Below are positions 53,041-61,005 of a DNA stretch of 64,000 nt, piece after piece. The stretch is from Blastopirellula marina DSM 3645. GTDB taxonomy: Bacteria; Planctomycetota; Planctomycetia; Pirellulales; Pirellulaceae. Position numbers and translations under genes: made by a program. The DNA is taken from assembly GCF_000153105.1 (NCBI RefSeq), contig NZ_CH672376.1:3363148-3427147 (forward strand), written 5' to 3'. The notes beneath the pieces were generated by a model. That model did no database searches. It saw nothing but the letters and a program-made list of their open reading frames with translations, and was not told the origin of the DNA. Numbering within the stretch: the stretch's first letter is position 1; each line of letters starts with the position of its first letter.

Positions 53041-53904
53041 ATGCGTACTCGCATGAGGAACCAACGTCTAGGCTTTACCTTGGTGGAGTTGCTTGTCGTG
53101 ATTGCGATCATCGGCGTGTTGATCGCACTATTGTTGCCGGCGGTTCAACAAGCTCGCGAAGCGGCGCGGCGGACCGAGTGCGTCAACAAAATGAAGCAAC
53201 TTGGTCTGGCGACGCACAATTTCCACGATACCTATCGCCATCTGCCCTGGGCGTCGCGCAATGTCTCTATCAATGGAGTCACCAACAAAGGATCCCTCTT
53301 CTTCTGGATCTTGCCGTACCTGGAACAAAGCGCTTTGTACGATCAAGCGAATTTGAGCATCGATACTTCCGTCGATGGAAAGCGCGCTGCGCGGCATCTG
53401 ATTCCACCCTTTCTCTGTCCTTCTGACGCGACTTCGGCCGATCATGTGCTGGACGGAAACTGGACTCTCGGTAACTACGAAATGAACTACCAGGTCTTCC
53501 GTGACGAAAACACGCAGCAGGGGTTAAACCTGATCTCTGATGGAACCTCGAACACGATCATGTTTGGCGAAACGCTGCAGCGCTGCGGCGGCGCGATTGA
53601 AGACATTACCTATGGCACGCTCTGGGCGCATACGTTGAATCAGAACGATGTGCGATGGACGCCGATATTCGGCGGGGGAACGTACAGTTCGACCTCAATG
53701 ATTACTGGTACGACGCTCGTTCCTCAACGCGCCAAGAAGAAGCCGGATTGCGATCCGTTGAACTCGCTCGCTTCCTGTCACCCCGGCGGTATTAACGTCT
53801 TGCTCGCCGACGCCAGCGTGCAGTTTGTCCCCGATACGACCAGCGGAACAACGTTCTGGTCGCTTTGCACACGCGGCGATGGCGAAGTCGTCGGAGAGTA
53901 TTGA
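53041..53904 (+). CDS. DUF1559 H-X9-DG pseudopilin-like protein (copy 3)
   Basis: 287 residues. AGGGAG eight bases before the ATG at 53041 fixes the start; the frame extends further upstream into the amidohydrolase gene but without coding character. Short basic leader RTRMRNQRLG, then [29 protein letters not shown] and the C-terminal HPGGINVLLADASVQF, with Ala in place of the usual Gly, as in copy 1. Shortest of the three copies here. 88 bp after the amidohydrolase gene and 94 bp before its lipoprotein partner. Confidence 0.93.
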   Translation: MRTRMRNQRLGFTLVELLVVIAIIGVLIALLLPAVQQAREAARRTECVNKMKQLGLATHNFHDTYRHLPWASRNVSINGVTNKGSLFFWILPYLEQSALYDQANLSIDTSVDGKRAARHLIPPFLCPSDATSADHVLDGNWTLGNYEMNYQVFRDENTQQGLNLISDGTSNTIMFGETLQRCGGAIEDITYGTLWAHTLNQNDVRWTPIFGGGTYSSTSMITGTTLVPQRAKKKPDCDPLNSLASCHPGGINVLLADASVQFVPDTTSGTTFWSLCTRGDGEVVGEY

Positions 53905-53998
53905 GCTTTCCTGCTCGATACGGCGTCGAACCCCCAACAATCTTCCTATGACGACAGACTTTGTGGTCGTCGTCAGATCTGATCGAGTGAGGAGCGCT

Positions 53999-54409
53999 AT
54001 GATTTACTATCGCTTTTGCTGTATCGCCGTTTTATTTCTGACCTTGGGTTGCGACCCAGCCGCGTCCCCCAATAGTGCGACGGTAAGCGGCGTCGTCACG
54101 TTGAATGGCGCTTCGCTCAACTCAGGACGAATCTACTTTAACGTCGACAACGGTTCCGCCGTTCGATCCGCCGAAATTCAAGTCGACGGCTCCTACCAGG
54201 TTGTCGATGTCCCCGCTGGCGTTGCCGGCGTCGCGATCATGGTTCCGCCGGCGCCTTCGATGCCATCCAACGATCCGACAGCTCCGGCGGTCGCTATTTC
54301 TAACGTAACGCCGGTGTCGATCCCCAAGAAATATGAAAAGGTAGAGACGTCGAAACTAACCTACGAGATCGTCCCCGGCGAGCAAACTCGCGACATCCAT
54401 CTGCAGTAA
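53999..54409 (+). CDS. Small lipoprotein paired with DUF1559 (copy 3)
   Basis: 136 residues. AGGAG precedes the ATG at 53999. The signal peptide ends in a lipobox (LFLTLGC, Cys about 18). The mature part starts ATVSGVVTLNGASLNSGRIYF and continues EIQVDGSYQVVDVPAG, the same beta-sandwich pattern as the other two. A proline-rich loop (PPAPSMPSNDPTAP) and a PKKYEK segment follow, and the end is a short beta strand. Last gene of the hydrolase-amidohydrolase-DUF1559 set; the next gene is convergent. Confidence 0.82.
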   Translation: MIYYRFCCIAVLFLTLGCDPAASPNSATVSGVVTLNGASLNSGRIYFNVDNGSAVRSAEIQVDGSYQVVDVPAGVAGVAIMVPPAPSMPSNDPTAPAVAISNVTPVSIPKKYEKVETSKLTYEIVPGEQTRDIHLQ

Positions 54410-54433
54410 CCGTACGCACTTTATTTTCGCCAT

Positions 54434-54461
54434 CCCTCGGTCACAGAGATGCAACCGAGGG
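54434..54461. terminator. Hairpin between convergent genes
   Basis: Perfect 8-bp arms CCCTCGGT (54434-54441) and ACCGAGGG (54454-54461) with a 12-nt loop, between the convergent lipoprotein and SIMPL genes. The position suits a bidirectional terminator, but there is no U-run on either side. Confidence 0.45.
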
Positions 54462-54488
54462 CGCCATCTCGCCATAGCAGCGGTAGCG

Positions 54489-55433
54489 TTAGTTGCCGTC
54501 GCTTTCCTCCGCTACAACATTAAATTGTGCTGAAATCACAAAGACAAAGGGAATCTCCGCGAACTTCGGGCTGGCGGCTTGCAGCGGGTCGGTTTCGACG
54601 TCAGCATCACTCTCTTCTCGATAACCTCCGCCGTAGCGGTAATAGTTCTGCAGATTGGGGGACAATCCAGAGCTGTTCGCTTCCATGCTTCTTAGGCCGG
54701 TTACCTTCATTCCGGCCGCGGCGGCCAATTCAGCGGCATTGCTGCGAGCGGTGGCAAACGCCGCTTTGAGCGCATCGCGTCGCTCCTGAGACGTAATGGA
54801 CGCCCGATACGAAATCTGGGGAGTGCCTGGCTTGATCTCCTCGCCTGAAGAGAACGAGTTGTATCCAAAGGCTTCGGCCTCTTCCATTAACTCTTGGTCG
54901 GCAAGCGAAATCTCTTCCCCTTCGACACCGGCAATATCAGACTCTTCAATCTTCTTTCTCAGAGCCGTTACTTCCTCCAGCTTGGCGATGACATCCTCCG
55001 CTTGCAACTTCCAATGGATCTGTAATTTGGAAGAGACAGTGATCGTCTCCTGAACCTTCAAACCTTCGGGGGTGGGCCCGCCGCTGTTACGGACGCGACT
55101 TCGAATCACCTCGCGCATCTTTTCCATCATTTCGGAAGATCGGCTCGTGGTGGTCGGGTCATCAAACGTTAAACTATCCATCTCGGCGCCCAACGCTTGC
55201 ACTATGTCTTGAGCGGCGGTCTGCTTCTCTTTCAGTTTGCTCAGCGCCTCTTTCAGCGTTTTACCCCGCCCCAACAATTCGATCGAGAGCTTCAGTTCCG
55301 CAGGGTTCCGTTTCAAGATATGAGTCCCGTCACTCTTAATCACCCCAGGTTCCGTGGCCCAGGTTTGATCGATTGACGTAACCATCGCCAAAATGGCGAA
55401 TGCCCAGAGGGCTAAATTTCGCAGATTCAACAT
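54489..55433 (-). CDS. SIMPL-domain (DUF541) exported protein
   Basis: 314 residues. A signal peptide (LALWAFAILAMVTSIDQTWA) precedes a SIMPL fold: the early strand-helix unit (LKRNPAELKLSIELLGRGKTLKEALSKLKEKQ), VQETITVSSKLQIHW and the family's most conserved part, RRDALKAAFATARSNAAELAAAAGMKVTGL. A long helical insertion (about 95-200) and an acidic tail (YREESDADVETDPLQ) are extra. The role of SIMPL proteins in bacteria is poorly defined; BP26 of Brucella is an example of the fold. It is the last gene of the operon, 41 bp after the HEAT gene. Confidence 0.82.
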   Translation of the reverse strand: MLNLRNLALWAFAILAMVTSIDQTWATEPGVIKSDGTHILKRNPAELKLSIELLGRGKTLKEALSKLKEKQTAAQDIVQALGAEMDSLTFDDPTTTSRSSEMMEKMREVIRSRVRNSGGPTPEGLKVQETITVSSKLQIHWKLQAEDVIAKLEEVTALRKKIEESDIAGVEGEEISLADQELMEEAEAFGYNSFSSGEEIKPGTPQISYRASITSQERRDALKAAFATARSNAAELAAAAGMKVTGLRSMEANSSGLSPNLQNYYRYGGGYREESDADVETDPLQAASPKFAEIPFVFVISAQFNVVAEESDGN

Positions 55434-55474
55434 CGGATAAGCTCTCCTCGTAAAGCCGGTACGACCTCCGGCGA

Positions 55475-58400
55475 TTAACGCAAATTTGACATGCCAACTT
55501 CATCACGAATCTTCTTTCGCAGTTCCAACGCTTCGTCTCCGCTCATGATGCGGATCGTCCAATAGAACCGTTGATTTTCGGAATAGCCGAACTGCTCTGG
55601 ATTGTAAATGGTGCGAAGGATATCGAGGTGTTGGACCGCATTCAATTTGGCGATCGCGCGGTAGACGAGAACATTGGTCACCGAATCGCGATTCGCTTCA
55701 GTCCGCCAGTACTCCAACAACGGATCGAGTCCCTCCACTTCGCCCGCCAGCGCAAGTGCGTAGCCAGCATAAGCGCGAATTTTGGCCGATGGATGCTTTG
55801 ACCACGGCCGGACGTCCTCGATGTTCAAGCTCCCAGGCAGCGTCGGAATAATCGGCCCTGGGGGGCCGCTCATGGACAACTCGTTGTAAGGCCAACTGAA
55901 CGCAAACGTATCATAAATGCGAGACAGAGAACGATCTTCGGACCCCGCGATCAACATCACGAACGCGAGTTCCCTGCGCTCGGCCTGACCGCTGTTCAGC
56001 GCGGCAAGCAATCTTGCAACTTGCTCTTCCTCCGGAGTTAACAGCAGACTGATCTGAAATGCATTGCGGCGCAGCGGATCTGGCCGCGCAGAGTCTTCAG
56101 CGATTTCGGCGGCAAGTTGGAAGGCCAGTTGTTGGTCAACTTTCGCCAACAACTGCAGCGCCACTAACGACTCCATTTCGTTCCCGGTTTCGGCATGCTT
56201 CTCAGCGGCTGTTACAATTTTTTTGCGTTTGCTTGTACTGAGGTCTCCGCCGTACCAATAGGACTTGCCAAAATAGGCGTTCATCAGGCTTAGGTGAATC
56301 CCTGCGGCCATCTCTAGGTCAACGTTTTCCTTCGCCAATAGGGGCCACAACAGATCCGCAGCCCGAGAGTCGAGCGCCGAACTTGCTGCTCGCAGCGCTA
56401 GTTGTTGCTGCAACTGCTGTTCGGCAATGGGATACAGCGTCGCAAACAAATCCTGCCGTTGTTCCCAAGATATCCACGGCAAAATCGCCAACGCGCGATT
56501 GATCAACTCTGGCGATTGCCGGACCGTCTCTAGAATGACCGGCAACGCCGTCTGCTGATGACCCAAGGGAACCAAGACCAGCGCCGCGGTGATCCGCTCC
56601 TCAGGATCTTCGCTCTCCATCATCTTTGTGAGCGGATTAAGGATCTTTGGTCCGTATTTGGTCCGGTTTTCGCCAGCGGAATATTGGCTCAGCCAGACCT
56701 CCCAAGGATGCGACGACGTTGGATTCGCACCTTCGTCGGCCCCATTTTTTCCTTTGCGATTTCCGAATCCGAAGGGGTTTTCCAGGCCAAAGAATCGGCT
56801 AGAGCCTCGGGAAACAGCAGCGGAGGCAGAGCCGCCGTCGAGGATCAACTCTTTGGCGCTGTCTCGCTCTATTTCCATCTGTTGAAACAACGCGGCGGCG
56901 CCAACGCTGCGGACCTTCGCGCTCTCATCGTTCAGGGCCAACGGCAACCACTCAAGCAAGGTTTGCGCGTCGGCGCGCGTTAATCCCATTACGGCGGCGA
57001 TTCGCATCGCTGGCTCTTTATTCTCGAGCAATTTGCGAAAGTGCGCCGAAACGCTGGGGTATTCATCCGCGTGATAGGCGAGATTCTTGAGGATCTCGGC
57101 GGCGATGGCTGGATGCCTTTCCGCCGCGACGAAGAGCGGTTGAATCGCGTCTGCGCTCATTTGTTGCGTCAATGCTTCGGCGGCTCGACTTACAACAAAT
57201 GGATCGTCGTCCGACAGGCGGAAAATTAGCGCAGCTTTCAAGTCAGCTAGTAGCTCCGGATTTTCACCAAGTTCGTCATAGTCCAGTTCCTTCAGCGCTT
57301 CGGCCGCTTCGGCGCGAACCTGCCAGTTCTCGTGCGGTAACAGGTCGAGCAGCGCCTGAGCGCTTTGCGGCTGCGAGATCTCGCGTAGGTACCGTATCGC
57401 GTGCACCAATAAATCCGCGTCCTTTTCCATTTTCACATACGCGGCGACATCCGCAAGCATTGCCGGCGATGCGCCTTCGGCCAATTGCTGCAGCACCGCG
57501 GCGCGAACATTCGGCTCGGGGTCTTTCAGCAGTTTTGCCAGCGACTCGGTCGCTCGCTCTCCCCCCATCTCCTGCAATCCGCGGAGGGCCGTTTCGCGAA
57601 TGAGCGGGTCTGCGTCGCTGAATAGCTCCAGCAGCAGAGGTTGTTCGGCGGCAGTCGCCAAGCTAACCAGTTGCTGGGCCGCCTGACGTCGGACCAAAGC
57701 GTCTGACGATGCTAACCGCGCCAATCCGCCGGGAAAACGGAGAACCAATGCATCATTGGCCACCAAGCGGTAGCGCAGCGCCCGGAGCTTGGTCCGCTCT
57801 TCGTCGGTTTGCGCATCTTGCAGTCGGCGCACAACTTCCGGTAAAAGTGCCTCTGCATGCCGCGCCAGGCGCGCCGCGATCACCGCCCCGTCCGCCAGAC
57901 TCGCCTGCAGCAAGCGATCGATCTGCAACTGCGCGGCGTCCATCTCTTTCGTCGAGAGTTTCTTAACGGCGGCGCCTTGCGGCTGACGCTGTGCGTTCCA
58001 CTCGCGGAGACGCGCAAATACCTGCTCGTCGATCGCTTCGGGGCGCCAAGGATCGATCGCTTCGATCGGAGCGTTCCACTGGTCGAAAATCTCGAGAATC
58101 GCCAGGCGCTTGGCCAAACTTCCCCCTTCAAATGCATTGAGTAACGGCTCACCGGAGAGTTCCGGAACCACCTGCAGCCGGCCGATCGCCGCCTGGCGGA
58201 CTAGCGGGTCACGATCGTCTAAATGTCGAATCAGTTTCAGTACGCTTCCGGCGTTCGGCGGATCCGCGCCAAGCAAAAGATTGTCGGTTCGGTTGGCGGC
58301 GGCGTCATGATTTTCTTCCAACCAAGCAAGCAACGCAGCGGCGGCGAGATAGCCGTCGTGCCGAGCGACATCCTGTCCGGTGGTGGTCAACAAGCGCAGC

Positions 58401-58897
58401 GCCGGAATCGCCGAGACTCCCAATTTTTCGGCATCTTCGGGGCTAGCATCGACATCCACTTCAATCAGAGTCCAGCGCTGCAGCACTTGCGCGATTTCAA
58501 GCTTGCGCATCTCCTGCTTTAAGCGATAACACCAAGGGCAACTTTTCCCGCTGGCAATGACGAAAGCCGGTTTCTGGTCGACCTGGGCCTTTTGCATTCC
58601 AGCGGTCAAGCCGATGATCGCGCCCTGCAACGGCTCGTCCAACGCTGGCCGAGTCGTTTCGTCCGATGACTCCTCAGGCATCGCCGCTGCATCCGGCGGC
58701 AGTGCGCTTGATGCAGCGGGAGCTTCGTCGACGATCTCTCCGAGGGGATTCCCCAACGATTTCATCAGTTCCTGATCCAGCGCAGAATCGTCTTTCTGCG
58801 CGCAAGCCGGCGCCGCAGCTAGCATCATTAAAGTGATTGCCAACAGCATTCCACCTAACAATCGCAAACCGGACATGGATGACTTTGGTTGGATCAT
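55475..58897 (-). CDS. Thioredoxin-like domain plus HEAT-repeat exported protein
   Basis: 1140 residues. A signal peptide (GGMLLAITLMMLAAAPACA) and a short acidic linker precede a thioredoxin-like domain (about 95-200) with CPWC (120-123), a redox-active Cys pair, and the cis-Pro region SAIPALRL. From about 215 to 1120 the protein is a long stack of HEAT-like helical repeats (DPLVRQAAIGRLQVV, DPEPNVRAAVLQQLAEG, NWQVRAEAAEALKEL), a scaffold for protein binding. The start overlaps the upstream cytochrome stop by 4 bp. It probably acts in the periplasm as a redox or assembly scaffold for its operon partners (inference). Confidence 0.87.
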   Translation of the reverse strand: MIQPKSSMSGLRLLGGMLLAITLMMLAAAPACAQKDDSALDQELMKSLGNPLGEIVDEAPAASSALPPDAAAMPEESSDETTRPALDEPLQGAIIGLTAGMQKAQVDQKPAFVIASGKSCPWCYRLKQEMRKLEIAQVLQRWTLIEVDVDASPEDAEKLGVSAIPALRLLTTTGQDVARHDGYLAAAALLAWLEENHDAAANRTDNLLLGADPPNAGSVLKLIRHLDDRDPLVRQAAIGRLQVVPELSGEPLLNAFEGGSLAKRLAILEIFDQWNAPIEAIDPWRPEAIDEQVFARLREWNAQRQPQGAAVKKLSTKEMDAAQLQIDRLLQASLADGAVIAARLARHAEALLPEVVRRLQDAQTDEERTKLRALRYRLVANDALVLRFPGGLARLASSDALVRRQAAQQLVSLATAAEQPLLLELFSDADPLIRETALRGLQEMGGERATESLAKLLKDPEPNVRAAVLQQLAEGASPAMLADVAAYVKMEKDADLLVHAIRYLREISQPQSAQALLDLLPHENWQVRAEAAEALKELDYDELGENPELLADLKAALIFRLSDDDPFVVSRAAEALTQQMSADAIQPLFVAAERHPAIAAEILKNLAYHADEYPSVSAHFRKLLENKEPAMRIAAVMGLTRADAQTLLEWLPLALNDESAKVRSVGAAALFQQMEIERDSAKELILDGGSASAAVSRGSSRFFGLENPFGFGNRKGKNGADEGANPTSSHPWEVWLSQYSAGENRTKYGPKILNPLTKMMESEDPEERITAALVLVPLGHQQTALPVILETVRQSPELINRALAILPWISWEQRQDLFATLYPIAEQQLQQQLALRAASSALDSRAADLLWPLLAKENVDLEMAAGIHLSLMNAYFGKSYWYGGDLSTSKRKKIVTAAEKHAETGNEMESLVALQLLAKVDQQLAFQLAAEIAEDSARPDPLRRNAFQISLLLTPEEEQVARLLAALNSGQAERRELAFVMLIAGSEDRSLSRIYDTFAFSWPYNELSMSGPPGPIIPTLPGSLNIEDVRPWSKHPSAKIRAYAGYALALAGEVEGLDPLLEYWRTEANRDSVTNVLVYRAIAKLNAVQHLDILRTIYNPEQFGYSENQRFYWTIRIMSGDEALELRKKIRDEVGMSNLR

Positions 58898-60270
58898 TGG
58901 TCAGTGCTCCTTCCCCCGTGCTCGATCTGCGGCCAGTAAGTGGAGTAGTCGAAATGGGGACTATTCTCGCGGTCATGACATCCCGTACACGCAGCCGCCG
59001 CGTTTGCGAAGAAACTGGTAGGCGTCTGAGGGTCTTTGGCATGCATCTCAGAAGGTCCATGGCAACTTTCACAGCCAACGTTCACCATTGCGGTTGACGT
59101 TTTGCGAGAGGCGAACCCGCCTTCAGCTCCGTACCCAGTGACGTGGCATTGCTGACAATACGAATCGACATGTGATCCGTCCGCTTCCAGTGTCCGCCAA
59201 GCATGCGCGTGGGGCGATTTCAACCAAGCCTCGTATTCGTCGGTATGGCATTTCTGACATGAATGATTGCCGACGATCCGCGCCGCCGTATTGCGAGCAT
59301 AAGGGAGCACGGCGGCAAACGATGTTTGCGACGGCATAAAATCTTGCTCCGCCAACAGCTGGTAAAAACGCTGCAAATTTCCTTGCTGTTGCGGCTGATC
59401 AGGGTACGTCTCTTCCATCTCGATCGCCGACCCGGTAATCGGTTCGCCTGGTTTGTTAGAGAGGGTCAGCTCAATAAGAAATTTCCCCTTGTTGGTCGCC
59501 GCCGCCAACACAGTACGACCCACGCGCTGCGGAGCGATCGCCTGACCAGTCGGTCCGCCGATCACCGCGTCTACCTCTGGCAGCTGTGCGACAAGCTGGC
59601 GAAGCTCCGCTTCGGGCGCATACGCCAGAACGATGATCGCCGTGAAGGGCCCCTGCGATGCGGTTTCGGCGATAACCGCGAGGATCTCATTTTTGGCGAC
59701 GCCGACCTGCAAATCTGCCGTCGCAAATTGTGGTGAGAGGACGCCGGTCACCAGGAGTTTCTGTCCCCCCTGTTCGACGATCTCCCATGCGGCGCCGATC
59801 CGTTCTCCCGCGGCGTCACGAACATTCGCCGAAAGAAAAACATCGCCGCCGAGCGACTCTGCTAGTTGCCGCAGGTCCGCCGCGCCCAGGGATGCTTCCG
59901 CCGCGCCAATATTGTGCAGCACCAGGCCCATCTCTTGTTCGCCGCGGATGATCGCGGCGAGCTTGGCGATATCATACGGCGAGTCACCGCTGCCGGCGCC
60001 GCCGCAGTCAAAATAGAGGACTGGGCCGCGCCGCCGTAATGCTGCTAGATAGCTGCCGCGGCGCAGTAGTCCGCCAGACTGATTGCTAGTGCATCCGCAC
60101 GGCACGATCCAACCATGCGTATCGCCGCTCACCACCACCGTGACCGGCTCTACTTTGCTCGACGCGCGGCTGCATCCCCCGACCGCCACCGCACAGGCCA
60201 GCAACATCCCCGCCAGGCGAGAAATCGGCTGATCGAGCGGTTTAGCGGATATTTGTTGGGTCGTGGACAT
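58894..60270 (-). CDS. Metallophosphatase-like tetrahaem cytochrome lipoprotein
   Basis: 458 residues. The lipobox AVGGC (Cys33) indicates a lipoprotein. The N-terminal domain (about 40-260) resembles 5'-nucleotidase/SoxB-type metallophosphatases: VSGDTHGWIVPCGC, then YFDCGGAGSGD, with some metal-ligand motifs not obvious. The C-terminal domain carries four c-type haem sites, CQKCH (about 338), CQQCH (372), CESCH (400) and CTGCH (428), spaced like the cytochrome c554 family. Its stop overlaps the HEAT gene start by 4 bp and DUF4159 lies 6 bp upstream, so it is embedded in the operon. It may carry electrons to or from thiols. Confidence 0.87.
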   Translation of the reverse strand: MSTTQQISAKPLDQPISRLAGMLLACAVAVGGCSRASSKVEPVTVVVSGDTHGWIVPCGCTSNQSGGLLRRGSYLAALRRRGPVLYFDCGGAGSGDSPYDIAKLAAIIRGEQEMGLVLHNIGAAEASLGAADLRQLAESLGGDVFLSANVRDAAGERIGAAWEIVEQGGQKLLVTGVLSPQFATADLQVGVAKNEILAVIAETASQGPFTAIIVLAYAPEAELRQLVAQLPEVDAVIGGPTGQAIAPQRVGRTVLAAATNKGKFLIELTLSNKPGEPITGSAIEMEETYPDQPQQQGNLQRFYQLLAEQDFMPSQTSFAAVLPYARNTAARIVGNHSCQKCHTDEYEAWLKSPHAHAWRTLEADGSHVDSYCQQCHVTGYGAEGGFASRKTSTAMVNVGCESCHGPSEMHAKDPQTPTSFFANAAAACTGCHDRENSPHFDYSTYWPQIEHGGRSTDQ

Positions 60271-60276
60271 CGAACT

Positions 60277-61005
60277 CTAGTAGGTCAACGCATAGGCCAG
60301 GATATTGACATTGATTTTTTCCGCATTGCGGATTTCATTGCCGCCACAGCAGCAGCAGCCTTGCGTATGTCGGGTATCGTTCAACCCATCTTGCGAAAAG
60401 ATCACGCCGATTCGCCCGCTGATGCTCACACCTTCGATCGGTTGCGGCGATCCATGGTTGGCAGTCAGTTCCGTGATATCGCTGACGGTGTGAAAGATCG
60501 GATGCTCTAGGTTCAGCGGCGTCAGCGCGTGTGTGGGAAAGATCTCGGCCATTTCGGCGCGAAACGAACGATTCCATTCTTCGGACGAACACCCGGCCGA
60601 AGCGAGGAGAAATCCGCCGCGTTCGATATACCGCCGCAAACTTTGCCGCTCCGATTCCGGCAATTCGAACGCGCCTTCGCCGGTCATAATCACCATCGGA
60701 TAGTCGTACAGGCGCTCACTGGCAAGTTTCACCGCGTGAAAGCGGCGACTGGTGCTAATCGCCGTCTCTTGCTCGGCCAAGATCAAAAAATGATCGGAAA
60801 AGCACTTGCTGCTACGTACGCCGGCATAGACGAGGTTGGCGACCTGAACGATGCTTTCCGCTTCGCCGCCGGTTTGCGCCGAGTCGGGAATCGCCGCGCC
60901 AGCGACAGGCGTATCCGTCGCGCTATCGGCGGCTCGACTATGTGGAGCGATCCCCAGCAATAGCGCGACAAGCGACAGCGTCATCAAGGGAAATACTATT
61001 TTCAT
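60277..61005 (-). CDS. DUF4159 exported protein
   Basis: 242 residues. Signal peptide (LMTLSLVALLLGIAPHSRA). The body matches DUF4159: LVYAGVRSSKC, LYDYPMVIMTGEGAFELPESERQSLRRYIERGGFLLASAGCSSEEW, and the terminal NVNILAYALTY. The fold is thought to resemble the glutamine-amidotransferase/ThuA-like group. Four consecutive cysteines (about 217-220) near the C terminus are unusual and could bind a metal. Overlaps the upstream gene by 4 bp. Confidence 0.88.
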   Translation of the reverse strand: MKIVFPLMTLSLVALLLGIAPHSRAADSATDTPVAGAAIPDSAQTGGEAESIVQVANLVYAGVRSSKCFSDHFLILAEQETAISTSRRFHAVKLASERLYDYPMVIMTGEGAFELPESERQSLRRYIERGGFLLASAGCSSEEWNRSFRAEMAEIFPTHALTPLNLEHPIFHTVSDITELTANHGSPQPIEGVSISGRIGVIFSQDGLNDTRHTQGCCCCGGNEIRNAEKINVNILAYALTY

